Source: Glandiceps talaboti
Taxonomy: Eukaryota > Hemichordata > Enteropneusta > Spengelidae
Reading direction: 5' to 3'
Assembly: GCF_964340395.1 (NCBI RefSeq)
Contig: NC_135552.1
Span: forward strand, 15,012,194-15,042,193
DNA length: 30,000 nt
Part shown: positions 1 through 10,986 of the stretch, one piece after another
How positions within the stretch are numbered: the stretch's first letter is position 1
Layout: each line of letters opens with the position of its first letter
Program-made: the position numbers and the translations under genes
The notes under the pieces: model-generated
Seen by the model: only the letters and a program-made list of their open reading frames with translations
Databases searched by the model: none
What the model was told of the DNA's origin: nothing

Positions 1-207
1 TATGGAATACATTGAATGGAATGGTATGTCAAACAGGATACAACGTTGCCCATGCCAACCGACCACTATGACTCGGCTTGAATGTGATGCCGGTGTATAT
101 AATGTTTAAAATATATTATTAATAAAAGTATAATGATTAATATCAATATCAACTGGAGACTTGGTATTTAGTAAATACGATGTCAGAGGTGTGTTATGTA
201 GAATACT

Positions 208-422
208 ATACAACCCATAACACCAAAGGAAAGCGTTTTCTGTATGTACCACCACAATCGTTTATAGCATCCATATCAAGAGTGAAAGTATACTGTTTCA
301 TATGCTAATTGAAAGGCCATATGCCAATCATTTGAAACAGTATACTTTTACACTTGATATGAATGCTATAAACGAGTGTAGCACATAGACAAAGTGCTTT
401 ACTTCAGTGTTACTCATTGTAC
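208..422. mobile_element. Foldback (MITE-like) element in TKFC intron 9
   Basis: Two arms face each other around a short centre near 313-318. The inner arms (259-312 and 320-374) match closely and share the core AGTATACTGTTTCA and its complement. Similarity then weakens but continues outward to about 208 and 422. No coding capacity is present and no clear target duplication is seen. Confidence 0.7.
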
Positions 423-436
423 ATGGATTGTCTTAC

Positions 437-526
437 CTAGCTCAGCGACCGCTTCTCTGATCATGATGCTGAACTCCAATGTTGATGTACCTCCTAAATT
501 GTTTAATACGATGGCAACCTTGTCAC
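437..526 (-). CDS. TKFC: TKFC exon 9 (last exon in window)
   Basis: This exon encodes residues 264-292, [14 protein letters not shown] onward, a conserved DhaK strand and loop. The acceptor is GTACAG|GT and the donor CTAG|GTAAGA. The remaining intron (436 to the left edge) carries the foldback element at 208-422. Later exons are outside the window. Confidence 0.93.
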
Positions 527-2104
527 CTGTACAAATACAAGATTAAAATGTACACACACAGTTAGTCTCTGTCTGTCTGCCTGACTGTATGTCTATCTGT
601 CTGTCTTCCCTGCGTAGTTCTGACCATTTCTCTCGCTGCATCTCTCTTGTATTCTGTCGCCCCTCTCCATCCTCATTTCTACCCCTCCTCTCCAAAGTCC
701 AAAAAGAATATTTGTTATTGGCCTCTTGTCTCTAAATGATCTTTATTTTCTTGTGTTGAATCTTTGTCGGATATAAAAACGCACAAAATGCTTATATTGT
801 AGATTATAATGAAAAGCCACGAACGTGACCATCTAGGCAACATCAGAAAATTCTATAATTGTATTCACAGACCATGTGACACGTGTTACTGAACTAGACT
901 CACCTGCGGCAATTTTGATATGAGTGGCAGTAGTCGTGTCTGTCATGTGATCAATCATCGTGGAAATCACATTCTTTGCAGGTGCGACCTACAGGAAATG
1001 ATCATTTGGCTGAATCTAATGATTTTACAAACTGACATTCTCAACAATGCGTAAATGACACTAATGTGAAATCAGTTCAATCTCTTGTGCCTGTTGCTGT
1101 GTTCGCCGTGAAGGGCTGTTTTCAATGTATGTATGTATGTATGTATGTATGTATGTATGTATGTATGTATGTATGTATGTATGTATGTATGTATGTATGT
1201 ATGTATGTATGCATGCATGCATGCATGCATGTATGATTGATGTACGTGTGTGTACATATGTTTGTACATGTATGCGTGTGTTCATGCATGCTTTCAGTCA
1301 TGCATGTGTGTGTCTCTCTGTGTTGAGATAGGTAAGATTTGTTTTCGTGGGGTAATATCACGCAGGGTAGAATGCACTGTAAAACTCTCCGCGGAATACA
1401 CGGAACTCAACGTATCATTAGATATACACACACAAGTTAATGGTATTAGGAGCAAAGCAACGCCCTCTATCTATTTCCTCTCCTACCAGCACCACCCAAT
1501 ATCCTCTACGATTTAAAGCATTATTTTTTCCATGTTATGCATACATACCTTCATTCGTCGGATACCAGCCTCTCCGTGTACACCTGTACATGAATTATAT
1601 AAATGATTATACACTCTGTCAGCTTTTCATTGCGTGTAGTCATGTCTACTTAATAAGTCAGGTTTACCTCATTACGATTTGATAAAATATCTACACACAA
1701 CGGAATGCCTCATATCCACCGGCCCATGTTTGATTCCGGATAGGCTTTCCGTTGTTCATGAAGTTGTCATGTCTCAACGGCAACATGCCCTCAACGTTCA
1801 AAAGGGATAGCCCAGAGCAAGACTTGCCGTATGTATCAATTCAAGTGTATACCACCCTCACTTGATACACGGAGCCTGGAGACAACTCATATTTGTCGGA
1901 TTATGGCCACACGTGCACATGCATACTAATGATCTAAATTTCGAGACTAGATGTCGCTTATTAATGTTGCTACTCGTAAATGAAACAACAAACATGGAAA
2001 AAAGATGAAACGTCATTTATAATTCTGTTTGGGTAGAAACAACATAAAATGTCACAAATACCATACAACTGTACACACAAGTATGAACCAACAAAGAAGG
2101 CAGC

Positions 2105-2168
<64 letters not shown>

Positions 2169-2416
2169 GGTAAGTAGATATACATACACACGGACAAATC
2201 TAGATACTGGCAGACAGACAGACAAATATACAGACAGGTCGTCAGATAGACACAGACAGACAGACAGACAGACATACATACATACATACATACATACATA
2301 CATACATACATACATACATACATACATACATACATACATAAATACATACATACATACATACATACATACATACATACATACATACATACATAGACAGACA
2401 GACAGACAGACAGACT

Positions 2417-2466
<50 letters not shown>

Positions 2467-5400
2467 AGGTTGGACGGACTTGTCATTTATTAGCTCAAAT
2501 TTCCATTTAAGAAAGATTAGTATACCGAGTCATAATACGATTCAGTTTATATGTATTTACTTTTTATAGCAACTTGACAATAACCCAATGATGATGTATA
2601 TCTTTGTTTAATTATTCAGTTTGGCTTCACAAAGGAAATTGATACGTGTATAATGTCCGTCAATCAATCCCAAGTGAGTGGATTGTGATACTGATAGTGT
2701 GGCACGAATGTTATATTTCACAGACTCAGACTATATAAATGAAATACATATACATAGTGTTTTCACATACCTAGTCCGAGTTCCATCTCATCGTCGCCTA
2801 GGGTAAATGTCGAACCAGACCCAGGAACATTGCATGCCGACAAACTAACTCCAATTGTTCCTAAATGGTCGACAAAATGACATGATACACCTGTGTTATT
2901 CAAGTCGGCATCTACTAACAAGGTAAAAACTCATCACAAACGGATAGAAGAGCGGTTGAAGTAAAATAAGAGTAAAATAACAGCGATATATATGTTGGGT
3001 TGTAGTCGTTAGCTTTGAGAGCCGATTGGGATTCATAACGTTATGTAGTTGACGGTGGGATTCGTTGTACGTTGAACAATCCCGGAATCACTTGCATTTA
3101 GGTTATGGTTACAGGAGCGCCACCAACGACGAATCTTTCAATCTATTTTGATAGTTTGTGCTTGATAGAGGTGCAACTCCTTCAGTTCTAGTATTTGTGC
3201 TGCCTGAAGATAATACACATAATTGGTGATATTCTGAACTAGTTATGAATTCGGAAACTTTTCACTTTTCGTTATAAGAGGTATATTTCACGGAGATTTG
3301 AGGAGATTGACAGATTCGTCGTTGTGGGCGCTCTCATAATCGCTCCCCGTGCCACAACCTGTGCCACAACGGTCATCTGTAGTATCTCGTGGACTCTGAA
3401 TAAACAGCGCCCTCAACAACTCTAATTATACATTAACGACTAAATGTTAGCCGATTCGGACACATTGAATATAACCTACTTCTACGTTACTGAATTCATT
3501 TCAAACACACAAATCCTACCATCTAACTAAGCTGACAAAATGATTCTACTTTCAACAGGTTGACGAGACAACAGTTGAATTATCTGACAGACACTTGGTA
3601 ACCATGGACAACGACACTATTACAAGTTAGAGATAATCTAATTTCCGACAATAAAGATTTAATTTAAAAAAAACCAGGAAAGTGACATTTGTTACCGTGC
3701 ATGTATCCGGTACAAAAGCGTACTGAGCTTACCCATCGACAGTGAAGCCTCTGATGCAATTTGGACAATGTCTTCTAAAGATTTACCCTGTTCCGCTAGT
3801 GTGCCCGCAATCTACAAACACAACATCCCATAATAGTAGTAAACATAATAATTGCGATAAAAAAACCGGATAACAGTGAAAGTAAATGTATCAAAAAAAT
3901 GAATTCGATCATATGATATTGTATTTCTATAAATTTATTGAAAAGTCATCTGTATTATGTTAATGTGTTGTTTATTGTTTACCTTTTGTACCAATATGAT
4001 TCCACAAAGTCCTCTCCTTCCAGCTGTCTTGTCGGTGCTCGTGAGGGCGCAGTCTTCGGCCACAGTTACCGAGTCGACTTTGATGCCCTCCGCACGAGCG
4101 CGTTCAGCAGCAATGCCGAAGTTTAGCCGATCTCCGGTATAGTTGGCAATTATCAGTAATACACCGGCTATAAGATAGATGCACAAGGAATAGTTAGGAG
4201 GATTTCTTGTTTGTCTTTCAACTAAATGTTCTGTCATGTTTTTCGTATGGAGCAGATAACGATACATGCGAATTTTCCTGTCTCAGTTTACTGACCAGAT
4301 CTTCGCACTCCACTACTACATGAGCGTGCATTGTTAAAGTTCTAATTTGTATATTGAAAACTAAAACCAACGACATATATACTGTTTTAGAACATTATTT
4401 CAATCGAGTTCAATGCACAGAAAGTCAAAGGGGCGTTATCCATAATCCTTTCTGGGTAGACACTACGTCGAGTAGACTGAAATAATCAGCCGTTGGGGGC
4501 GCTGTTGTCATCCCTTTCCACAAGCAAGGGATGGGGGATGATAAACATACTCCCGGCGATGTATCTTACAGTCTATACGTTGACAGACATAGTTTGTCAC
4601 TACCATTATAGTCTGAAGTCATGTGTGCCCTGGGTATATCGACACAGTATGCGGTGTAAATGTTGTGGTTTCTTTCTGAGCAGTAACTTATGGTTGGTGA
4701 ATATTTAGGTTTAAAGTTAGATGCATCATGAAGCAGGTTCGTTGAGATAAATGGTGACCTATTCTAAAATGAATAATGACTACCTAAAACTATGTATCAT
4801 TTTCTTCCACCGTCATGTTGTAATTATAACAGACCCCTGGCAAGACGTTCGCTCTTAGATCTGTAAGGTACGACAGTCTTAATGTGTGTCTACAGAGTTA
4901 GTAGCAATACTATATGACAATAACAACCGTATGAATCATCGAATACTTTTTTCTTTAAAAATCAACCTCGTCAAAGTTACCGACCTGGATTGGCCACAGC
5001 CCTGATCGCCGCTAGGATATTATTGGGTGGTGGTGACGTAAAAACAGACCCAGCTACGGCACCAGTCAACATGTTCTTCCCTATGAAACCTACAGGCATA
5101 CAATGATCATTATAGTTCAACACACACATCTTAGAAATTGAAGAGATAGTCAACTAGACGAATCCACAGATAAAGTTATAATAGATAATGTACGGTTTTT
5201 ATTACTGTCAAACCACAAAGACTATAGAGTTTCAATACGGAACTTGCAATCCAGACTGAGCATGCTCAGACGCAAAGGACTATGGAATTATCTGTGGTTA
5301 TTGTAATACCAAATCTTGAGCTACTGATAAAATAAACCTCCCACAATGGTCAGGGTAACTATGAATTGATCATTTGTGGTTGCAAACAATGTAACAGCAT

Positions 5401-8061
5401 TGTTTACAATACCAACTCATTAGTATTTATTATCACATTTCCCATGATGCAACATTCAACATGGCGGGTTTGCAAGTTCCCTATTAGGCGGCACAATGTT
5501 TTGTACATCTCACAAAACGTTTTGTTGTTGTTACGAATTATACACAAACAATATACAGGCACTGATAGCGCGCACGTACGTACATGAACTGTTACATTTT
5601 ATCTCGCTATGAACACAAATAAACAGTTTTGTGTTTGAATTTTCCTTGTTTCATGTGACAGTGATAGTGGTTTGTGTTCACAGTGAGATAAAAAGTATCA
5701 TTTTATACACTTGTGCGCTATCAGTGTTTGTGTTTTGTTTTATGTAATTTGTAACATAAAATCCTTGTCAGACGTAAGAACACCGTGTGGCCTAATTGAA
5801 ACTCTATAGCCACTTGGGTTTGGTAGTATATTTTGGTTGTAAAGTTTGTTCTGCAAGCTTACCTGCACAGAAGGGTTCATGGCCAGAACCACCTCCACAT
5901 ATAACAGCCACTTTACCAGCGGTTTTGTATTCTTCAATATCTTCCCGTATCAGCACTCGATAACCTACCAAAAATAATATGTACTAAGTCATTGGTTATA
6001 GACCGTAGAAGTACTCAATAACCTATCAATATAAAATATGTACTAAGTCATGAGACGAAAAATATATCTTTGGGGCATCGAGAGAACGGGTAGGTTTAAC
6101 CATAGACCTAGTTGGTGTAGGGTCTATGGTTTAACTATAGCAAGAGGGTTGTACTTCGTCAATATCTGATTTGTTCATGATTATTATATGCTCTTTCAAA
6201 TTCGGTGTGTCTGGACTACATTCGACAGGAGGGGTGGGGATGGGAGCTGGTAGATGGGGTCCGAAAAGTAAATGTAAATTGGAACTTTTGGCTAGCATGA
6301 CTGTATACTACTTTGATGAACAATGGAAAACAAACAACAATTTGATGGCTGCATGAAAACTTGCGACATTTGAAAACACCGACCAAATTGTGCAGGATTG
6401 TGCAGAGATTAAAAAATCTATTAGATAAATAGATTAGATTAGATAACGCTCCTTCGCCTCGTGATGGCGCCCTAAACTGTGACTACGGCGAGAGAAGAAT
6501 ATGTGTAAAGTTCTAATAAGGTAGACTATTATTGTGGTCTAACAAAACACGTATGGCATCGGCATAAAACAAATCATAATTCATAAGTGTCTCACCGCCC
6601 TCCGACAACTATCTAAGTCATACGAGAACGACTAGAGCTGTATTTATATCCATGGTCGCACACGATGTAAAGTGATCCTGTCAGCAACTGAAAGTATGGT
6701 CCATACGGTCACTGGTATCTGATATCAAAGAATTTGTAAGTTGCACATTTCACTTGACAAAAATCATAGCTTTTTGTGGGTGGTATTTTGTCAGCAATGG
6801 CAGACGTCGTCCGAGATGAAACATGATAACGTACATAGCTATTAAGATCACTTTGGTGTCAAAGTGGATGTAAATAGAACATTAAAGAGGACACGTGATG
6901 TCAGACATTTACTAAAACTCGCCTTCGTAGACCACTGGAGGAATGACGCTGTAAGTACAACGTTCACAGTCCAAATAAGGATTTAAAAAAAAAAAAAAAA
7001 AGTCAGCATTTCTTTCTCTTTTTAACTAATATAAACTGAGCACACGTACACATTGTAAATTAGTAATTGAAGAAACTTGAAGGAAAAAATGCTACACGCT
7101 TGCTGTAACAGCTTGTTTACTTCGCTGTTGAGATACATGGTTAGCTGGTCGTACCTGGTATTGCGATGTGTCTCAACTGAGCGCAGTAAAGAGGCTACGC
7201 TTGCTAGTGCATATTGCCATAAGACGGGAAAAAAATACATGTTTCCGATAACATGACCACGGAGACTGGGGTAGGTAGGTCGGGATTTATTTCATTTTAT
7301 TTTATTTTTTTTATACTTTAAACTCATTATTTCGCGATAAACAACTGACAAATTAAAATCACTACTGACAAACATTACAAAAAGAATCTTACGTGAAAAC
7401 AGATATTTGGGCCTAGATATTGGCAAAAAAAACGAAAGAACGACAGACTGAAGATCGAGCACTGAGCACGATACACAAAATTTTGTAATGTGTTTTGTGT
7501 ATACCCTATCCCCTTTTACGGTTTTGTTAACCAAACAAAGTGACGGAAATCGTAATAACACGGTCACGGGTCAGTGGTGTTAGAATAGTGGCTTGAATGG
7601 TATCGGCTTTGTTCAATGTAAGATTTTTAATCACACCCAGAGAAGACTGAACCCCGGTGTCTTTCAGGTAACTACATCGAGTCTTCCGGTGTTTGATCCC
7701 CCCCCCCCCTTCCATCCATACAAAATGGTTTGCCACTCTAAACGACCTTCATATTCGTTACTGTGCGAGTCCCATTGTCATTCTGGTCTCATAAAATGCC
7801 TGTAAACTGTATAAACCAATATTTGGGAGTCAAGAAATGTCAGTGGGAGACATGTACACGGTCTACGCCAGTCTCGTCTGCTGATGTGTACATCATGGGT
7901 ATAGTCTACTAAAGTATGTACGTTGTTGTCCTTCGTCACTATGTAGTATACGTACCTTTCAACTTCTTGAGGCATGGGTATGCAGCGACAACACCCTCCA
8001 ACATTTCATCCACGCATGTTTCAGCGGTGTTGATTAGTTGTTTTTTCTCCCTACTTGCCAT
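437..8061 (-). CDS. TKFC: Triokinase/FMN cyclase (dihydroxyacetone kinase), 5' nine exons, partial
   Basis: This cytosolic enzyme phosphorylates dihydroxyacetone and D-glyceraldehyde with ATP and, in animals, also cyclises FAD to cyclic FMN. The coding exons, read on the minus strand, are 8061-7956, 5964-5863, 5089-4985, 4167-3983, 3811-3733, 2860-2771, 1583-1549, 988-904 and 526-437. They total 877 nt (292 codons plus one base) with no stop and consistent phases. The product shows the DhaK fold in order: GGGSGHEP with His64, [14 protein letters not shown] at 70-83, [10 protein letters not shown] with substrate-binding Asp117, AGRRGLCG at 153-160, and HGEAG with His225, the residue that binds the substrate covalently. 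NNLGG follows near 270. The start at 8061 fits the family N-terminus (residues 2-35 align with the human protein as I remember it). The rest of DhaK and the DhaL ATP-binding domain lie off the left edge, so completeness cannot be judged. No frameshift is seen. Confidence 0.95.
904..988 (-). CDS. TKFC: TKFC exon 8
   Basis: This exon encodes residues 235-262, including [13 protein letters not shown], a match to the LMLDHMTNTT region of the human enzyme. The acceptor is CTGTAG|GTC and the donor GCAG|GTGAGT. The intron that follows spans 903-527 and holds no recognised feature except CTGT-rich sequence near 575-605. Confidence 0.94.
1125..1235. repeat. (ATGT)n/(ATGC)n microsatellite
   Basis: About 21 ATGT units run into several ATGC units. 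The array lies inside TKFC intron 7. The apparent open frames across it (MYVC repeats, IHTY repeats) come only from the repeat period. Confidence 0.97.
1549..1583 (-). CDS. TKFC: TKFC exon 7, 35-nt micro-exon with active-site His
   Basis: This 35-nt exon encodes residues 224-234, [11 protein letters not shown]. His225 corresponds to the histidine that forms a hemiaminal with the substrate carbonyl in DhaK. The acceptor is GTACAG|GT and the donor ATGAAG|GTATGT. It is too short for ordinary gene finding but is needed to keep frame and the active site. The intron that follows (1548-989) contains the ATGT/ATGC array. Confidence 0.92.
2104..2465. repeat. Compound array (ACAG)-(ACAT)-(ACAG) in TKFC intron 6
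   Basis: ACAG units fill 2104-2168, with shorter runs near 2206-2224 and 2254-2273. ACAT units fill about 2274-2392 with one AATA interruption near 2340. ACAG units return from 2393 to 2465. The two unit types differ by one base, and the second type is flanked by the first. Confidence 0.97.
2771..2860 (-). CDS. TKFC: TKFC exon 6
   Basis: This exon encodes residues 194-222, [14 protein letters not shown] up to EMELGLG, the strand leading into the active-site histidine. The donor is CTAG|GTATGT. The acceptor ATTTAG|GA has a poor pyrimidine tract. The intron that follows (2770-1584) contains the compound tetranucleotide array at 2104-2465. Confidence 0.93.
3114..3335. repeat. Imperfect inverted repeat in TKFC intron 5
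   Basis: The sequence at 3115-3144 (GAGCGCCACCAACGACGAAT core) recurs inverted at 3305-3335 with a few mismatches, enclosing about 160 bp. It may be the ends of a decayed MITE. The interior and outer flanks match only weakly. Confidence 0.5.
3733..3811 (-). CDS. TKFC: TKFC exon 5
   Basis: This exon encodes residues 167-192, beginning [15 protein letters not shown], which matches the helix after the catalytic core in DhaK. The acceptor is TTGTAG|ATT and the donor ATGG|GTAAGC. The intron that follows (3732-2861) holds an imperfect inverted repeat at 3114-3335. Confidence 0.93.
3983..4167 (-). CDS. TKFC: TKFC exon 4, TGDRLNFG motif
   Basis: This exon encodes residues 106-166 (61 codons), with [10 protein letters not shown] (Asp117) and AGRRGLCG. 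It is the largest exon of the gene in this window. The acceptor is TTATAG|CC and the donor AAAAG|GTAAAC in phase 0. The intron that follows is only 171 bp (3982-3812). Confidence 0.96.
4985..5089 (-). CDS. TKFC: TKFC exon 3
   Basis: This exon encodes residues 71-104, the [12 protein letters not shown] segment followed by the helix ending IRAVANP. The acceptor is TGTAG|GT and the donor CCAG|GTCGGT, a slightly weak donor. The intron that follows (4984-4168) holds nothing I recognise. Confidence 0.94.
5530..5755. mobile_element. Foldback (MITE-like) element in TKFC intron 2
   Basis: The left arm (5530 to about 5612) and right arm (about 5675-5755) are imperfect inverse complements. They share GTTAC/GTAAC ends, an ACTGATAGCGC block with its complement, and TTTATCTCNCT with its complement. 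The loop is about 60 bp. Nothing is coded and no target duplication was found. Confidence 0.65.
5863..5964 (-). CDS. TKFC: TKFC exon 2, GGGSGHEP motif
   Basis: This exon encodes residues 37-69 and completes Gly36. It contains the GGGSGHEP loop that lines the dihydroxyacetone pocket (His64). The acceptor is TTGGTAG|GT and the donor GCAG|GTAAGC. The intron that follows (5862-5090) contains a foldback element at 5530-5755. Confidence 0.95.
5953..6051. repeat. Direct duplication of the TKFC exon 2 acceptor region
   Basis: A segment of about 40 bp at 5953-5992, spanning the real exon 2 acceptor, recurs at 6011-6051 with a few differences. The second copy keeps the AG and the first bases of the exon but follows with an in-frame TGA. 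Confidence 0.7.
7956..8061 (-). CDS. TKFC: TKFC exon 1 (first coding exon)
   Basis: This exon encodes residues 1-35 plus the first base of Gly36. The ATG has A at -3 and G at +4, and the donor reads GAAAG|GTACG. The intron that follows (7955-5965, about 2 kb) holds a 17-base A run near 6984-7001, a C run at 7698-7709, a small hairpin near 6095-6136 and a duplicated acceptor. No further exon is seen in it. Confidence 0.93.
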
Positions 8062-8165
8062 TTTGTTGGTAAACGTAGATGACACTACCCTGGTACGTGT
8101 ACGCTTACCTGATCAACTACGGGCGAATGCGAGTGCGGTGATATTTTACTTCCGGGTCAAAGGGA
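8062..8165 (-). promoter_or_regulatory. TKFC 5' UTR and proximal promoter with ETS-type site
   Basis: Upstream of the TKFC ATG, the minus strand reads CCGGAAGT at 8155-8148. This is a consensus ETS/GABP site of the kind common near housekeeping transcription starts. A possible donor (ATCAG|GTAAGC near 8112-8106) leaves open an alternative 5' non-coding splice. No TATA box is obvious. The transcription start is not determined. Confidence 0.45.
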
Positions 8166-9624
8166 ATGGGGGCGTTAACCAGACTAGACATCGATCGATG
8201 TTAATATATAGAGGCCTACAAGCAATCTTCCACAAACAAGGAATTACTAGTCAAAGAGTGATTGCTTTTGAACAAAATTGCATATATTTTTCGTCTTGAC
8301 CGTGAATAGGTACGTAGTTGCCACAGTCACTTGTGAGCTAATAATACATTATTCAAGGATGTAACTGTCGTGATACAAAGTCAAAAAATCAGTATCGGGC
8401 CGTCACCAGCGCATGGATGAATGGTCTATGTCTACATGTAAATACGGGTCTTTATCATGTGTATAGTATGTTACTTTGTTTATATAGAGAGAAAAAAGGA
8501 CAAACCCCCTCCCCCTAAACGAACTTTCACAAGTGAGACACCGACACGTTTATATATGATTTAAACCATGATGAAAATCACAGTGGCCACACCACTACGA
8601 TCGATGCAAAGTACATGTAAAACATATGATGGTAGACACATTATGAGAAGTACATTTCAATCAACTTATTAACATCGGTAGTAAATACAGAACCTGTTAT
8701 CATTGAAGGCGTGAAAGACCCCACCCGATTCCCCCCCCCCTCCCCACTAAAGGAACGAAGTTCGTTTCTTGAGCTTGTGTGACATTGTGCGATCGTACAT
8801 AAATATAATACGATATGAGTTTTATATTTAGAAAGTGAAACAGATTAAACCTCATTGAGTTGAATGCATATAGGGGGACCATGGAAATCAAAGTTCTTTA
8901 CATTCTAGACCTGGTCCTTTTGAAACAATGAAAGAAATGTTGAGGTTCACCGTCTTGTTTTCAAGGAATCTGTACTCTTTTACGTTCTCATAGACCATAA
9001 TAGTATTCGGCGGCCATATTAGATTTTTAAATTACCATATTTTGATAGCATGTCGACCTCTATTTCAAAAATGAGTATGATTACCGCTGAATTTTCTTTT
9101 AAAATTATTGATTTCAATGAAGAATTAGCTTAGCTTGGAGTTTTCTTGAACAAAGTACCAGCCAAAGGCTTGAGGTTAAAGAACTTATTTCCCGAGACGC
9201 ATTTGATTTTAATCCGTCAGACTTTTGATTGACTGTGTAATTTTTGAAAATAAAATACTTCCTCCCAACTCTGATACTAGTATTTATTTAATCTCTCGTT
9301 TATCAACTACTTATGGTTCCTGTGTTGTTTTCTTATCGAAAGCTTTGAGCTTGATTGATTTGTCAATGTGTGAAAAGCAGGCCCCCAAATTAATTTACAG
9401 ATTAACAAGTGCCAACTAATATGTAATAATCCAAAGAAGTGTTCTAATACAGAAGATAATGACTGTTTATTTAATAATCCAAGATGGCGGTCACGTGGTA
9501 CAGCGCAGAAGAGTACGAGTTACTTGTAACCATGGAAGTATATACCTCCATGTTGTGACTTATTCTAGTGGAGACGTATTCAATGTGACAGAAAAACCAG
9601 TATAAATGTTTACACTACGATGGC
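8166..9624. other. Intergenic, no gene recognised
   Basis: Upstream of TKFC I see no exon, RNA gene or clear promoter. A C run lies at 8731-8740. YY1-like motifs (GGCGGCCATATT near 9009-9020 and CAAGATGGCGG near 9480-9490) occur here without an attached reading frame. The first copy of a diverged repeat pair begins near 9225. Confidence 0.5.
9225..9375. repeat. Diverged direct repeat, copy A
   Basis: This segment shares GAAAATAAAATACTTCCTCC at its start and GATTTGTCAANGTGTGAA at its end with 10325-10452. The two blocks are separated by roughly 90 bp in both copies. The repeat class is not identified. Confidence 0.55.
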
Positions 9625-9749
<125 letters not shown>

Positions 9750-10042
9750 ATTTTATTTCTGAGTCAAATTCGACTTCCATTAATAGCATTTAAATAGAAT
9801 CGCGTTCAAACATAGAAATGCGGTTGTGAATAAAACATTTGACTTTGGTCAGATAATCACTTGTCTGTTACTCGGCAACATCTCGAGTATTTTCTTAAAT
9901 TCTCAAAAAATCAAGAACATATCTACCATTACAAAGTACAACCAACAAAGTTCACCTGTTATTTTTGGGTCTAGACAAGATTGTACACGATATCATGATG
10001 GTCAAAGACAATAAAAAACTTGATAAACACTCGCACACGTTA

Positions 10043-10297
10043 CCACCCCACCCAATCTCAGGCTGATTAAAATCTGATGTTAGATAGGCTGGTATTCCTG
10101 TATTTACCTTTATTCCATCGTTATTGCGTCTTTTACGTGAGTTTTTTTTCCTGGGCGAACGCCTTTCCAACAAAAGAAAAAGGACTTCGCCCAGGAAAAA
10201 AAAACTCATGTAAAAGACGCAATAACGATGGAATAAAGGTAAATACAGGAATACCAGCCTATCTAACATCAGATTTTAATCAGATTGCCACCCCACC
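10043..10297. mobile_element. Foldback transposon with 10-bp target duplication
   Basis: Two arms of about 97 bp (10063-10159 and 10187-10283) are near-perfect inverse complements, with one T-run length change and one substitution, around a loop of about 26 bp. The element (10053-10287) begins CAATCT and ends AGATTG. It is flanked on both sides by the identical 10-mer CCACCCCACC (10043-10052 and 10288-10297). Long terminal inverted repeats with a 9-11 bp target duplication are known for Mutator-like elements. The element has no coding capacity. Confidence 0.85.
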
Positions 10298-10324
10298 GTG
10301 ACCGAGCCATTCCAACAAACATTT

Positions 10325-10462
10325 TTGTTTGCAGTGGGATTTGTGAAAATAAAATACTTCCTCCAATTCTCACAGGTATCAAATAATATATCTTTGCTGT
10401 TTTTGTTACCATTGGCCGCTTAAACCTGGGCGGATTTGTCAACGTGTGAACAGTTGACAGTC
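10325..10462. repeat. Diverged direct repeat, copy B
   Basis: Second copy of the element at 9225, about 1.1 kb downstream in the same orientation, with matching blocks at 10343-10364 and 10432-10450. The foldback transposon and the TC tract lie between the copies. Confidence 0.55.
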
Positions 10463-10986
10463 AAATGTATTCATTATCACGTAAAGTACAACTGTGTACT
10501 AGCAGGTACGTGTACAGGCTATATTATATACCTATGCAGTCACACAGAGGTTGACCATGTGGTACTTCCAATGGTTTGATAACACTTCAGGATTACTTCT
10601 GGTCAAACTGAAAGTAAAATAATTAGACTTATCTGTCAGGTCTACAAGCTGACAAATACAATAAACTTGTATGGTGTTTTCTGTTGATTTGAATCCAGGG
10701 GTGTCCTCCTCATAACTGATGGTTTTGTTAGCCCTTGAAGACCTACAATGATTTTGTTGTTCATTTTTACATATTATTCATGTTGATGTTTATGTGACTA
10801 GGTTGAATAGTATTGGGACTTTTTACATTGGGGTTTGGCCGATCTCAATTGGCAATTTAAAGCCTGAGTTTCCTCAATCAGCTTCATTGTCAGTTTTGAA
10901 AGAGAAATCTGGCATTGGAATGTTTTAGATGCTGCCACGGTAAAATGTGACGTCATCAGAAGGATTCTAAATTCACACATTATAAC
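10463..10986. other. Intergenic, no gene recognised
   Basis: No coding region or repeat is recognised. A TGACGTCA palindrome lies at 10948-10955, just before the tandem duplication. Confidence 0.5.

Noticed and set aside
1715-1760. tRNA B-box-like GTTTGATTCCGG
   Set aside because: No cloverleaf could be drawn by eye: the T stem does not pair and no matching acceptor stem is present.
2029-2486. Long frames rich in Gln-Thr-Asp-Arg or Cys-Leu-Ser-Val
   Set aside because: They arise from the period of the tetranucleotide array inside a TKFC intron.
9478-9492. YY1-like CAAGATGGCGG as a gene promoter
   Set aside because: The motif is good but no exon or transcript start could be tied to it.
9952-10301. 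Twin frames on both strands starting MLDRLVFLYLPL
   Set aside because: They are the same peptide read from the two arms of the foldback element, not genes.
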